Origin: Saccharomycopsis fibuligera x Saccharomycopsis cf. fibuligera | Taxonomy: Eukaryota; Ascomycota; Saccharomycetes; Ascoideales; Saccharomycopsidaceae | DNA length: 64,000 bases | Assembly (NCBI GenBank): GCA_001936135.1 | Contig: CP012819.1 | Span: 682,001-746,000 of the forward strand | Reading direction: 5' to 3' | Part shown: piece after piece, positions 19,463 to 29,445 of the stretch | How the letters are laid out: the number at the start of each line of letters is the position of its first letter | Numbering within the stretch: position 1 is the first letter of the stretch | The notes under the pieces: model-generated | What the model was told of the DNA's origin: nothing | Database searches by the model: none | The model's input: only the letters and a program-made list of their open reading frames with translations | Position numbers and translations under genes: made by a program

Positions 19463-19625
19463 AACTAATTCGTAAATGTTTTTAGTTAATCTTATTGTAT
19501 TATGGGTAAGGTTCAGCTGTTTATGACTGGAGATTTGGAAATTTCAGGTATTTCTTTTTTTTTTTTTTAACAGCCGAGGATGCAAACGGAAGAGTTATCA
19601 GAAGATCGATGGAGAGTGAGTCTTC

Positions 19626-19639
19626 GAGTCAGCGAGTCA
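19626..19639 (-). promoter_or_regulatory. Two TGACTC boxes upstream of ADE4 (Bas1/Gcn4 type)
   Basis: GAGTCA occurs on the plus strand at 19626-19631 and 19634-19639, so two TGACTC copies read toward ADE4, about 165-175 bp before its ATG. TGACTC is the shared core of the Bas1 and Gcn4 sites that control yeast ADE genes. Function here is inference from motif and place. Confidence 0.6.
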
Positions 19640-19724
19640 CTGTAGTGTCAGATGTTGAACCGAGGCTTTGCTTCTGGTTGAAAGAGCTAAAACCGGGGGA
19701 GATGTGATGATCTGGAGAGAACAG

Positions 19725-19770
19725 AGAAAGAAAGAAAGAAGAGAGAAAGAAAGAAGAAGAGAAGAGAGTA
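19725..19770. repeat. GAAA/GAGA purine microsatellite
   Basis: Interrupted AAAG/AGAG run in the 5' flank of ADE4. Confidence 0.8.
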
Positions 19771-19986
19771 CGAAACACCGAGGATGTTGTGTGTAGTAGT
19801 GTTGTTGGTATTGTTGTTACTATTACTCACTAACGCACGAGGAAAATTTTTTACTTTTTCCTGCTTTTAGCTCCGTTTCTTCTTCGGCTAAAAAAAATCG
19901 AGCCATGTACCGTTACAGTGGATCATTTGACTGTCAGTATAAACTTTGATCATATTATATCATTATAACATATCATAGCGTAACTT

Positions 19987-22449
19987 CTATTTTCTCCACT
20001 CGAACAATTCAGCATTAAGCATTGAATCAAGTACCTCCATCGTATCATTCCTACTGCTGTCTCTCGCTGCCTCAAGCTCGTGTTTGTACTGCACAAGTTC
20101 CACTTGCATTCTTTTAACCTCGCTACTGCTTGTGCTGCTGCTACCGATCAGAAGTTGCACTTTAGTCTTGAGAGCCTCATTCTCGAGCATAAGCCAGCAA
20201 AGAATCATATCAATCTGCCTCACTGTGTCAAAACCAAATGCTACTTTCTGGAAATACTCCTCACTAAAAACATATTCTTGTGACAAAAGTGCCAGAATGA
20301 ATTTTTCGTTATTGAAATCGTAGTACTGTTTTTTGTCAATGTCTAGTTTCTTAAATGCTCTCTTTTGTAAACTAGTGCTAATCAGTAGCAACTTTTGCAC
20401 TACCTCAGGTTGCTGTGCTTGCGTGTTTGCATTGTCAGTAAGAGATACAAGCTTATTGATAAGTCTCAATCTTTCATTTGATCCAAGGGCCAAATTGTTT
20501 AACAATACCAAGATGATCTCTAGGAAATTATTCAAAAATTCTCGTTTACTAGAAGCAGTAGACAATGGAAATAGCCTCTCAAGTAAAGTAGTTTTTTTAC
20601 CACTAGCTTGAATTGTCGATAACGGTTTGAACAATTGTTTCAAAAAACCTGTCTCAATTAACCGATTGCAAATATCGAGTACAATATTGTTGTTGTTGTT
20701 GTCTTCTTCATTTGTTCCGTCTTCTCGTTTTTTAATAGTGGAAACTTGGCTATGGTACGGATTCAGTAACATTTCCAAAATCAAAGCAAATGTTTTCTGA
20801 AGCACCCACTTAATACTTTTTTCGTATCTGTCAGTGTCAAAATACTCTTCAGTGGCCTTGTACTCACCTTCCCCAGAATCAACCTTAACTATATAGTTTT
20901 TCTTATCAAAATAATTCTTCAATATAAGCATCACAAGTTCTATTCCCTCATATCGCAAAAACTCTCTTTTGACTTCCGCTTCACAACGTAACAAAAGTTT
21001 AAACATGTTAAAAAAATCCTCAAAATAATTTTCTTGTGGAGTGTTCCGTAATGGCATGTTTGCTGGTTTTTTGAATTTGGAGAGGATAACTAGTAACAGT
21101 TCAACGTAGCTTTGTTCCTGATCGTTCTTCTTGCTACCAATTTGTTGCTGCGTTTTCAAAAACTTAGATATGAAATTGGTGTTGGTAATGCTGTTTCTTT
21201 TAGTATCACTAGTGACTTTTTTATTTTCCATCATGATGACCCATTGGGCCACTAATTTGGAATAATACTCACTAGCATACTGATTTGCTGAAGTAATTTC
21301 ACTGACTTTTTTGATTTGAAAAAATTCTGAGCTACTGTTTAAAAACTTGTTCACTTGAATGTTTGTGGCTAGTACGTCATTTATGATAATAACCTTTTGC
21401 ATGATATCGTGTTTGAGTGCAATTATTGACATGATAATCCCATCATTGTCATTATCATCATTATCATCATCGCCTTTAGTGTTTTTCAAGCCCAGATCCA
21501 AAACACTAGCCTCAGCAATCAACGAAACCAATAATGACAATCCATTGGAAACAAATTCTTGTTTTTCAATCTCTGTAATTTTGTCTTCGAACTCAAGGTT
21601 GAATTCAATTTTTCTTTCAGGATTATGACTGGTTCCGGAAAATCTAAGCAAGCCAGCTACCAAAACCTCTAGAAATTCCAAGCCGCAAACTAGTTGCTCA
21701 ACCATTCTTAATTGGCTTAATTTGAACTTCAACTTTCCTAATTCCTTTTCGCCGTTTTCTTTCTGTTCTTCTTCATCATCTTCCTCCTCCTCCCCTTCGT
21801 CGTCATCATCACCAGCAGTAACGAGATCATTCAATACATTCAAAACTTGGAATTTGATATCAAAATTAGGATGTTTTTGAAAAATCGTCACCAACAATCT
21901 CAAAACATTAACCTTCCCACCCTCACTTCCATTCTTGACCACCTCATTATTTATTTTATCATTGTTGCCTTTATCATCACTATTTCCCACAGCAAGCCAA
22001 TGGTACACTTTCTCAGCAATCCCAGCATCCTCAATAATTGCCACATTACTCACTTGCTTAATTAGATCATTCAATAATTCTTCTGACGGCAATAACTGCA
22101 TCGCTTCTTCTTCTTTATTAATATTTTGATTTTTATTAATATTTCTGTGTTGTTTTTGTTCATCACGGAGGGACAAATTTATATCAAGGACTTCTGTCAT
22201 AAACTCTTGAATTTTGGTGAACCAAACAACATCCAACGCGGCATCATTTTCTTCATTAAGGGTGGTTTTTATCCGCTGTAGCTTTTGCGCTGTTGGGAAC
22301 TCTCGATTATCTTTAATATTGCTGAAAGAATCGTTGGATGATAACCTGGCTACTTTGCTGCCATTTTTTGCATCAGTAACACTTTTAATGTCTTCCCGTT
22401 GTCTCTTCTTAGATCCAATGGTAGTTTCAAACAAATTTTCAATATTCAT
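19987..22449 (-). CDS. CTNNBL1-family armadillo protein (beta-catenin-like 1)
   Basis: An 820-residue protein. An N-terminal basic motif SKKRQREDIK (about 13-22) is a likely nuclear localisation signal. Family blocks are ELLNDLIKQVSNVAI, FDIKFQVLNVLNDLVTA followed by VEQLVCGLEFLEVLVAGLL, and the most telling, FNMFKLLLRCEAEVKREFLRYEGIELVMLILK, which matches the CTNNBL1 segment around FLKGEGLQLMNLMLRE. The C-terminal end resembles the CTNNBL1 helical tail. CTNNBL1 proteins are spliceosome-associated (Prp19/CDC5L) in animals and fission yeast. At 820 residues it is longer than the human 563 because of acidic and Asn-rich inserts, for example GDDDDEGEEEEDDEEEQ near 215-231. S. cerevisiae has no obvious counterpart, so its role here is inferred from the family. 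Confidence 0.78.
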   Translation of the reverse strand: MNIENLFETTIGSKKRQREDIKSVTDAKNGSKVARLSSNDSFSNIKDNREFPTAQKLQRIKTTLNEENDAALDVVWFTKIQEFMTEVLDINLSLRDEQKQHRNINKNQNINKEEEAMQLLPSEELLNDLIKQVSNVAIIEDAGIAEKVYHWLAVGNSDDKGNNDKINNEVVKNGSEGGKVNVLRLLVTIFQKHPNFDIKFQVLNVLNDLVTAGDDDDEGEEEEDDEEEQKENGEKELGKLKFKLSQLRMVEQLVCGLEFLEVLVAGLLRFSGTSHNPERKIEFNLEFEDKITEIEKQEFVSNGLSLLVSLIAEASVLDLGLKNTKGDDDNDDNDNDGIIMSIIALKHDIMQKVIIINDVLATNIQVNKFLNSSSEFFQIKKVSEITSANQYASEYYSKLVAQWVIMMENKKVTSDTKRNSITNTNFISKFLKTQQQIGSKKNDQEQSYVELLLVILSKFKKPANMPLRNTPQENYFEDFFNMFKLLLRCEAEVKREFLRYEGIELVMLILKNYFDKKNYIVKVDSGEGEYKATEEYFDTDRYEKSIKWVLQKTFALILEMLLNPYHSQVSTIKKREDGTNEEDNNNNNIVLDICNRLIETGFLKQLFKPLSTIQASGKKTTLLERLFPLSTASSKREFLNNFLEIILVLLNNLALGSNERLRLINKLVSLTDNANTQAQQPEVVQKLLLISTSLQKRAFKKLDIDKKQYYDFNNEKFILALLSQEYVFSEEYFQKVAFGFDTVRQIDMILCWLMLENEALKTKVQLLIGSSSTSSSEVKRMQVELVQYKHELEAARDSSRNDTMEVLDSMLNAELFEWRK

Positions 22450-22980
22450 TCTTCTTAAGTGTATTTCAGAAGGCTAAAGATTTATTTTGAGTATGCTAAT
22501 GGTTTGTTTGTAAGTTCTAAAGATAGAGTCCACAAAATTGATTTACCTTGCCGGATCTTTTGTAAAAGCCAGGTGAGCTTAAGATTAAGTTGATTATCTA
22601 TAGCGGGTATATAGCAAAATACGCACGCAAATAATTATTTAAAAGGGACAGAATTAAAGTCTTCGTTTCTTAAAACTAGTTTTTAAAAGTATCGGCAGGC
22701 AATTGCTTTGTTTGCGTGATCGTGATTAGTCAATACGTTTTATTGGCAACTGATTGAGTTGTACTATATGTCTATGCTGAGGTGATTGATTGTCAGTATT
22801 CAATAATATTTCTCCGCGCGCGATGAGATTTTATTTTGATTTTTGCACATTCTTCAATACTTTTTAATTTTTGCGTGGTGTCTTCTTGGCATGCATGATA
22901 TTTATTCCTATATATACCGTACGCCAATTATTATTAGCATTATTTCAGATTCACAACCTGCAGCCAGTTTTAGTTTGTCA

Positions 22981-23097
22981 ATGAATAACAAAACAAATAC
23001 TTTTAATGAGTTCCTCTATGGGCTTTACAAAGTTGGACTTGGGCATATTCAAACGCATATTAGAATTCCGAAAATGGAGAAAACTCAAGCAATTTAA
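22981..23097 (+). CDS. Possible 38-residue ORF, unknown
   Basis: ATG 22981 opens a 38-residue frame (MNNKTNTFNEFLYGLYKVGL and a basic rest) ending TAA 23097. A TATATATA-like run near 22911 is about 65 bp upstream. Upstream ATTATTTCAG (ending 22948) would serve as a 3' splice site if the ORF were a second exon, but no GTATGT/TACTAAC pair was found. No family recognised. The frame is open further 5' without an ATG. Weak candidate. Confidence 0.2.
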   Translation: MNNKTNTFNEFLYGLYKVGLGHIQTHIRIPKMEKTQAI

Positions 23098-23397
23098 AGA
23101 AAACCATGATAAGCGCAAATATAACATTTTTTTATACATTTAGTAAATTTTTTTTCCAAAACAAGTACTATGATAATAATGAGAAAATTTATGTAAGCAT
23201 TGAAAGTGCTAGTATAGGTAAAATTTGTAAAAAAAAAAAAAAAAAAATAATAAACAAACAGACATAAAGAAATAAATAAACAAACATTTCGTAACCTCTT
23301 GACATGACATGATACAAACAAATAACCCGTCTTGACAACAATAAACAAGGTGGGAGTAGCAACAAAACAACATGAATGAATCAAGAATTCAACATAA

Positions 23398-23425
23398 TTT
23401 TTTTTTTTTTTTTTTTTTTTTTTTT
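23398..23425. repeat. Poly(T) tract, 28 nt
   Basis: Uninterrupted T run in the 3' flank of HXK2. Confidence 0.95.
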
Positions 23426-23447
23426 CATTTCATGAAAATTATACAGT

Positions 23448-25156
23448 TTATTTCTTGACACCAACAGACTTGCCTTCGCTCAAACGTTTCTCTGCTAATG
23501 CAGCGATGATAGCAGCACCAGCACCAGAACCATCTTCAGCAGCGACAATCTTAATTGGGTGCTTGTCGTATGGTAAGTTCCAGCCAAAGATATCATCCAA
23601 CGCTTGAGCAGCACGTTCTTTGAAGTTTGGATATTTGTTGTAGACGGAACCATCGGCAGCAGCGTGAGCAGAAGTCAAACCTCTCTTTTTGGCAAGAGCA
23701 GCGATACCACAAACAGACAATCTACTGGATCTAACACCAACAAATTCAGCCAATTTACGGATCAATTTTCTTTCAGCCTTGGTGGTGGTGATGTTCAACA
23801 AGTTGGAAAACAAGTCGTTGGTGTCTTCCAAGTTTTCAAATGGATCTTCTTCAATTTTAGCAGGTACAGAAGTGTCCAAGATAAATGGCTCTTTCAATTT
23901 GGTAATATCTTGGTTCTTGAAGACAAAACCATCATTGTGCAAATCAATCAAAACCAATCTCATAAGCTCACCCAAGTAGTAGCCAGAAATCATTTTTTCA
24001 AAAGCTTGTTGGCCAGGTCTTGGAGATTCTTCATCAATTTGCACATCGTATTTAGTTCTTGGCAATACCTTGTGTTCGTTGTCAAAGGCACCGTACTCAC
24101 AGTTGATGGCCATCAAATCTTCTGGGTCAACATCGTCACCCAACTTGCCTTCCAACTTTGGAATAGCGCTAACTTTTTCGTAGTAAGCGCCGTTACAGCC
24201 AGTACCGAAAATCAAGCCCATCTGAGTTTCTGGGTCGGTGTAAGCAGAAGCAACCAAAGTGCCAGTGGTGTCGTTAATCAAAGCAACGACCTTAATTGGC
24301 AACTTGTATTTAGACAAGGCAGCTTGCAACATTGGGACAACGTCGTGACCTTCGACGCCCTTGATGTCGTAACCTTTAGTCCAACGTTGCAAAACGCCCT
24401 GATTCAAAGCGTCTTGAGATGCTGGGTAAGAGAAAGTAAAACCCAATGGCAAGTCATGGGTGATGCCATGTGGGAACTGCTCAATAAGGAAGTCGTTCAA
24501 AGAAGTAGCAATGAAGTCAAACAAAACGTCAGAAGTGGTGGTTCTGATATTCTTTGGCAATCTGAATTTAGATTGGGTAGTGTCAAAATCTCTGTTACCA
24601 CTCAATTTGATTAAACAGACTCTCAAGTTTGTACCACCCAAATCAATTGCCAAATAGTCACCTTTTTCCTTACCGGTTGGATAGTCAAGAACCCAACCTG
24701 GAATCATCGGAATGTTTCCGCCTTTTTTGGAAAGACCTTTTTCCAACTCGGTAACGAAATGGTCCGTAATCGATCTCAACTTGGTCGGAGAAACATGGAA
24801 CAAGGTTCTCAATTGCTCTATTTGGTCGAGCAAGTTCTCAGGCACATCAGCCATGGAGCCCTAATTAATTGGTTAGTAGATGTTTTCAAAAAAATAAAAT
24901 AAAGTACAGTAAAAAAGACACTGAGTTCAACGCTTTTGAACACAGATTCCAACGGGCCAACCTGTTGAAGCTCGGCGCTTAAATCGAGCAAGAGCAAACA
25001 GAAAAGCCATTCAATCGGTGTAGATGTGACTGCTTGAACTGAAAACCGCACAGTTCGATAGCACTGACAATTCGACGCCGCCAAATGCTAGCAAATAGCG
25101 AGACAAAGAGTACATACTTTTCTGACTGGAGGTCTTTTTGGGCCGAGATGAACCAT
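23448..25156 (-). CDS. HXK2: Hexokinase, Hxk2 type, spliced
   Basis: Exon 1 is 25118..25156 (13 codons, MVHLGPKRPPVRK) and exon 2 is 23448..24860, together 483 residues against 486 in S. cerevisiae Hxk2. The join reads ...VRK|GSMADVPENL, matching yeast ...ARKGSMADVPKEL. Domain features are LAIDLGGTNLRVCL (phosphate 1), LGFTFSYPAS and INDTTGTLVA with the catalytic Asp near residue 210, FGTGCNGAYYE, and AAEDGSGAGAA (adenosine site). It phosphorylates glucose and fructose in the cytosol. In S. cerevisiae residues 6-15 mediate Mig1 contact and nuclear entry and Ser15 is phosphorylated; here Lys7, Arg12-Lys13 and Ser15 are kept. Starting at the ATG of 24854 would lose that peptide, so the spliced model is preferred. 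Confidence 0.97.
24861..25117 (-). other. HXK2 intron (257 nt)
   Basis: On the minus strand GTATGT begins at 25117, TACTAAC spans 24878-24872 and the TTAG 3' site ends at 24861. It lies in phase 0 after codon 13. Confidence 0.95.
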
Positions 25157-27248
25157 CGTGAAATATGTGCGTTAGTTTGTTCAAGTGAAAAATGCGATGA
25201 AGTGATGGACAGCTTATAGAACTGTGCAATATGTAAGCAAGAGCGGTTTTAAATTTCTGTAATCAGAGGCAGAGCAGGCCGCAGGAGTACGAGATACTGA
25301 ATGAGATCTTTTGATAGGATTGCAAACAACAAGGCAGGAGGAAACAAGAAGAAACGGCAGAAGAAAAAACAGCAGCAGCAAGCAGATCTAGGGCGCTTAT
25401 ATAAAAAAGAAGCGCCGATCGAGAGCACCAGCGAGGAAGGAGAGAAAGAAAAAAAAAAAGTGCAGCGTTGGCCATTTCGTGATGCCATCCGTGGAGCGCA
25501 GCGCAGCCCTGGCCACTAACCTACTGCCACTGCTTGTGCCAGAGACAAAGCCAGTGTCAGAGGGCCGGGTGACGCCCGAGTCTCGCAGTGGTTGTGGGTG
25601 CTGCAGCAGCGGATTTATGCGGTTACCAGCAGTCGCACACGCTCTAGACAAGTTCGCTGGGCGTTTGTACCAGCAGACAGCGGTCATGGGGATCTGGCAG
25701 GAACCAGCACTATTCTCTAACGCGGGACTTTCAATGATGATAGTGTTTATAGACCAAGCGTGCTAATGATTGCGTAGAATGCGTTAGATCTTCCCACCCC
25801 ACCCAGGTCGTTTTCTCTCCGGAAAAACCCCGTGGGACCTGCACAATGACGACGATGTTTTTCCATAGTTCCACTGCCGAGACGGAAAAACAATACGGAG
25901 CTTTTGGTGCCAGATACCGCCAGCGGTTTTGGGACACCAGGAAGCTATGTGTGTGGTGCGCCGCATGAACGCCTTTCGGCGTGCGAATGCTGCTGAGCCC
26001 GGGAAAATAGAGCGCAGCCGTGACGTGAGGTTGAAGGTGTAGAAGCAAACAGCGAAAATAAACCAAGCGTGTGTGTGACATGGTCCTGCAAACTCCGAGG
26101 GCTCCGTCCGCAGACCTTGTAGGGTTTTTGCGTGCCCGTGGGGAGAGGCCAGCTGTACTCCAGACGGTTGGTTGTCCGAGTACTCCAGGTGCGCTTTCGC
26201 TCCAGGTTCTTCTCCATCCTGAATACTGCTCAAAACGGGTGGAGTTAGTAGGCTCGTTGCAGAGCGCGAGCTCTGAAACGCCTTTTGTGTGCGGCCTGTT
26301 CGGGAATTTTACTGCAATCTCTTCGGAATATCTGCCAGGCGGCCTGCTGCCGGGGGCGCATGGGCACGCAGCATCGCGCCTATCCCTGCATAACGGAAGA
26401 AACCGCTGGAAAAATTAGAATGTACCCACCCAAGGGAAAGAGAAAGCTCCGGCAGAGCGACCAAGCCTCGATGGAAACAAGTCTGTGGATTTAGGGCGGG
26501 CACCAATGGCAGATAACATGAACCAAAATAACCAAAGCGGGCGTCAACACGCACCTGCGGTAGGCTGTCCATCTCAGCGGTAGCCATGTTTGTCTGCGTA
26601 AATGCTGGAGTAGAATGGTGGGCTGCTAGGCCGGTTGCAAACCGTATTTCAGATTCGTTTCACGGGCCCCACCTACCGCGAATTGTTGAGCCCTAAGATT
26701 ATGACGGAACTTCCAAACGCAGCCACTGCGGTTCACATTGCAAGACCAAAACCAGTCTGTGCTCCAAAGCGCGGAGGCCCTGGCGCCCCAATGTCTACCG
26801 CCATGTGTGCGTGCGTGTGTGCAATGCACCTCCTGATGCTGCATCTCTTCAACCTGTCAAAACTAAAGCACTGGAGATTCCTCAAAAGGCAGTATACTAA
26901 GAAGAGCACACTGCGATGCCCATATACTGAAAATACCAAAAAGCAGGCTCTTGAGAGTAGCATAGCAGGCTGGTAGCCTGGCGAGTGTGCCTCGCTGGAC
27001 GGTTTTGCGACAATAGCCTATACAATAGAGCGAGCGGGGGTGTTGGAAGCACGACTTTTGGCTGTGTTTCCCCGGGGCGTTCCGCCCTGTTTATTATGAT
27101 TAACGCTTGTCACTTTCGTTCCCGGCCACCACGGTCGTTGGCCCTGTGTACCGTATTGTATGGTGTGCCATGCGGTGTTGTTTCCTTCTGATCGCCGGGT
27201 GCTTATAAGTGGGCGCCCTGCCCGTCGAGAGCTCTTCTACTCGAGTAC
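25157..27248. other. 2.1-kb GC-rich divergent promoter, HXK2/FUM1
   Basis: Long intergenic region with no convincing gene despite many open frames, which are a by-product of high GC. CCCCAC/GTGGGG words that could be Mig1-type sites occur (for example near 25793 and 26135), but in GC-rich DNA they are expected by chance. Confidence 0.5.
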
Positions 27249-27377
27249 ATGCCCAGCAACTCTGCTCGAAAGCCATATCCAGCTAGTCCACGAGCGTGTC
27301 AAATCGCATTTTTTCTTTTCACAGACCAGCTTGTCAAGCAGAGATTGCAGAACAGACAAAAGCCGGTTTGCTTCACC

Positions 27378-28431
27378 ATGGTCGAAACCAGAACTGAAAC
27401 CGACGCCTTTGGCGAAATCGTATGTGTGCTTGCTTTGGAGCCGCCAGGCTCGGCTCTTGCTTGGACAGGAGGTACTAACACCCTACGCTTAGCAAGTGGA
27501 CGCTTCCAAGTACTGGGGTGCGCAAACCCAGCGTTCGTTGCAAAACTTTGACATTGGCGGCGCCACTGAGCGTCTTCCTGTGCCGCTAATCAGATCTTTT
27601 GGCATCCTCAAGAAAGCTGCTGCTATCGTAAATGCCACCTACGGACTTGACCCGAAAATCAGTCAGGCGATCCAGCAAGCAGCTCAGGAAATCATCGACG
27701 GCAACCACGATGACCAGTTTCCCTTGGTGGTATTTCAAACCGGCTCAGGAACTCAGTCCAACATGAACGCAAACGAAGTGATATCCAACAGAGCCATTGA
27801 AATCTTGCAGGGCACCAAAGGATCCAAAAGCCCAGTGCATCCGAACGACCATGTCAATATGTCGCAGTCCAGCAACGATACGTTCCCCACGGTGATGCAC
27901 ATTGCCTTTGTCACAGAAATTGTACACAGGCTAATTCCCAGCCTCGGTGCTCTTAGAGATGCCTTGGATGCAAAGGCCAAGCAGTTTGCTCATATTGTCA
28001 AAATTGGAAGAACACATCTACAAGACGCTACGCCGTTGACTTTGGGTCAGGAGTTTTCTGGGTATGTTCAGCAGCTCACTTTTGGCCTTGAGCGGATTCG
28101 TAACACATTGCCAAGGTTACGCTTGTTGGCCCAAGGAGGTACCGCCGTCGGTACCGGCTTGAACACCAAAGCGGGCTTTGATGTTGCCATTGCTAAGGAA
28201 GTTAGCGAACTAGTCGCCCAGCTTTCCGACAACAACAGCAACAGCGAGAAAATCGAGTTTCAAACCGCTCCCAACAAGTTTGAAGCTTTAGCGGCGCATG
28301 ACGCCGTTGTTGAGGCTAGTGGCGCCCTCAATACTGTTGCCGTGTCGTTATTCAAAATCGCCAACGATATCAGATACTTGGGCTCGGGCCCTCGTTGTGG
28401 TTACGGGGAGCTTTCATTGCCGGAAAACGAA

Positions 28432-28463
<32 letters not shown>

Positions 28464-28878
28464 CCCAACGCAATGCGAAGCATTGACTATGGTATGTGCG
28501 CAAGTTTTCGGCAACCATTCCACCATCACCTTTGCAGGAGCCTCGGGCCAGTTTGAGTTGAACGTGTTCAAGCCAGTGCTTGCTAAAAACTTGCTCAGTA
28601 GTATCAGGTTACTAAGCGACGGGGCAAGGAGTTTCAGAATTAACTGTGTCGAGGGTCTCAAGGCAAACGAGGACAAGATTGGCCAAATTGTGAAGGAGTC
28701 TTTGATGCTTGTGACAGCGTTGAACCCCAAAATCGGATACGATAATGCTTCCAAGGTGGCTAAGAATGCTCACAAGAAAGGCATCACTTTGAAAGAAAGC
28801 GCGTTGGAGTTGAATATGTTGCAAGAGGAAGAGTTTGATCAGTGGGTTAGACCAGAAAAGATGCTTGGACCAAAGTAG
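27378..28878 (+). CDS. FUM1: Fumarase, spliced
   Basis: Exons 27378..27419 and 27493..28878 give 475 residues. Splicing joins [14 protein letters not shown] to [15 protein letters not shown], reproducing the conserved fumarase N-terminus ([25 protein letters not shown] in yeast). Signature blocks are [40 protein letters not shown] and the catalytic loop [13 protein letters not shown]. Class II fumarase converts fumarate and malate in the TCA cycle and in the cytosol. The frame continues upstream of 27378 without a stop to an ATG at 27249, which would add 43 residues rich in Lys/Arg/Gln with almost no acidic residues, a plausible mitochondrial presequence. So 27378 may be the cytosolic start and 27249 the mitochondrial one; this is inference. 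High confidence in identity. Confidence 0.97.
27420..27492 (+). other. FUM1 intron (73 nt)
   Basis: GTATGT at 27420, TACTAAC at 27473-27479, TTAG ending 27492, phase 0. The next in-frame codon is CAA 27493. Confidence 0.95.
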
Positions 28879-29445
28879 GCTTATACGTTTGTTTTTTTGT
28901 TTTTTTTGCTGTTGTTTTTTTTTGCTGTTGTTTTTTTTGCTGTTGTTGTTCACTGCTGTTTCGATTAGACTTTGTTAGAGAGTGCGCTATACAACTTCTG
29001 CTTTTTACTGGCTTTTTCTTTGGTGTAAGGACACAGAAGCTCGTTCAACGCCCTGCTTAAACCCGCCTGCGGGGCGCGGAAGAAAGCTAATGTATCGCAG
29101 TAGTCCAAGACAGTAGCAGTAAATTACGATAGTACGGCGTGCGCGTTAGGACATTGAAAGAAGTGCTTCGGGAGATGGAGGCTCCGCCTGGAGAAGACAG
29201 GAGTTTTGCGCAAGCCTGTATTCTATCACTACGTACGTGGTCTGGACCAACGCTACTACGCACCGCCGTCATCTTCGGGCATTCGTTCATTCAGGTTGGA
29301 GCCCGTTGTTATTCTATAATCTGAATGTGAGACGAGGAAAAGAGAAAGAGAAAAAGACATAATCTATCAGTACGGTATCGTCGTTTTGCCTGCCTGTCAC
29401 CATGCGTGCACTGATTCGGCAGCAGAGCGTTCCGCGTTGCACGAT
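28879..29445. other. Intergenic between convergent FUM1 and GSH2
   Basis: 567 bp. It starts with three near-identical units of T-run plus GCTGTTG at about 28890-28949. No supported gene. Confidence 0.6.
28890..28949. repeat. Tandem T(n)GCTGTTG repeat
   Basis: Three units of a run of T followed by GCTGTTG just 3' of the FUM1 stop. Confidence 0.85.

Larger units (their letters stand above)
19463..19986. other. ADE4 promoter and CTNNBL1-like 3' flank
   Basis: 520 bp. It contains the two TGACTC boxes and a GAAA-type purine repeat at 19725-19770 on the plus strand. No ORF of note. Confidence 0.6.
22450..23447. other. Intergenic, with one possible tiny ORF
   Basis: About 1 kb between the CTNNBL1-like promoter and the HXK2 3' end. 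It includes a 28-T tract at 23398-23425 and A tracts. One 38-codon ORF with a nearby TATA run is listed separately. Confidence 0.55.

Noticed and set aside
23604-24614. 336-codon open frame antisense to HXK2
   Set aside because: Shadow of a highly codon-biased gene; no ATG-led conserved protein, composition explained by the HXK2 sense frame.
25793-26145. CCCCAC/GTGGGG words as Mig1 sites in the HXK2-FUM1 spacer
   Set aside because: Expected often at this GC content; the AT-rich flank typical of Mig1 sites is absent.
26071-26418. 115-codon frame in the HXK2-FUM1 spacer
   Set aside because: Chance opening in GC-rich DNA; composition and lack of motifs are not protein-like.
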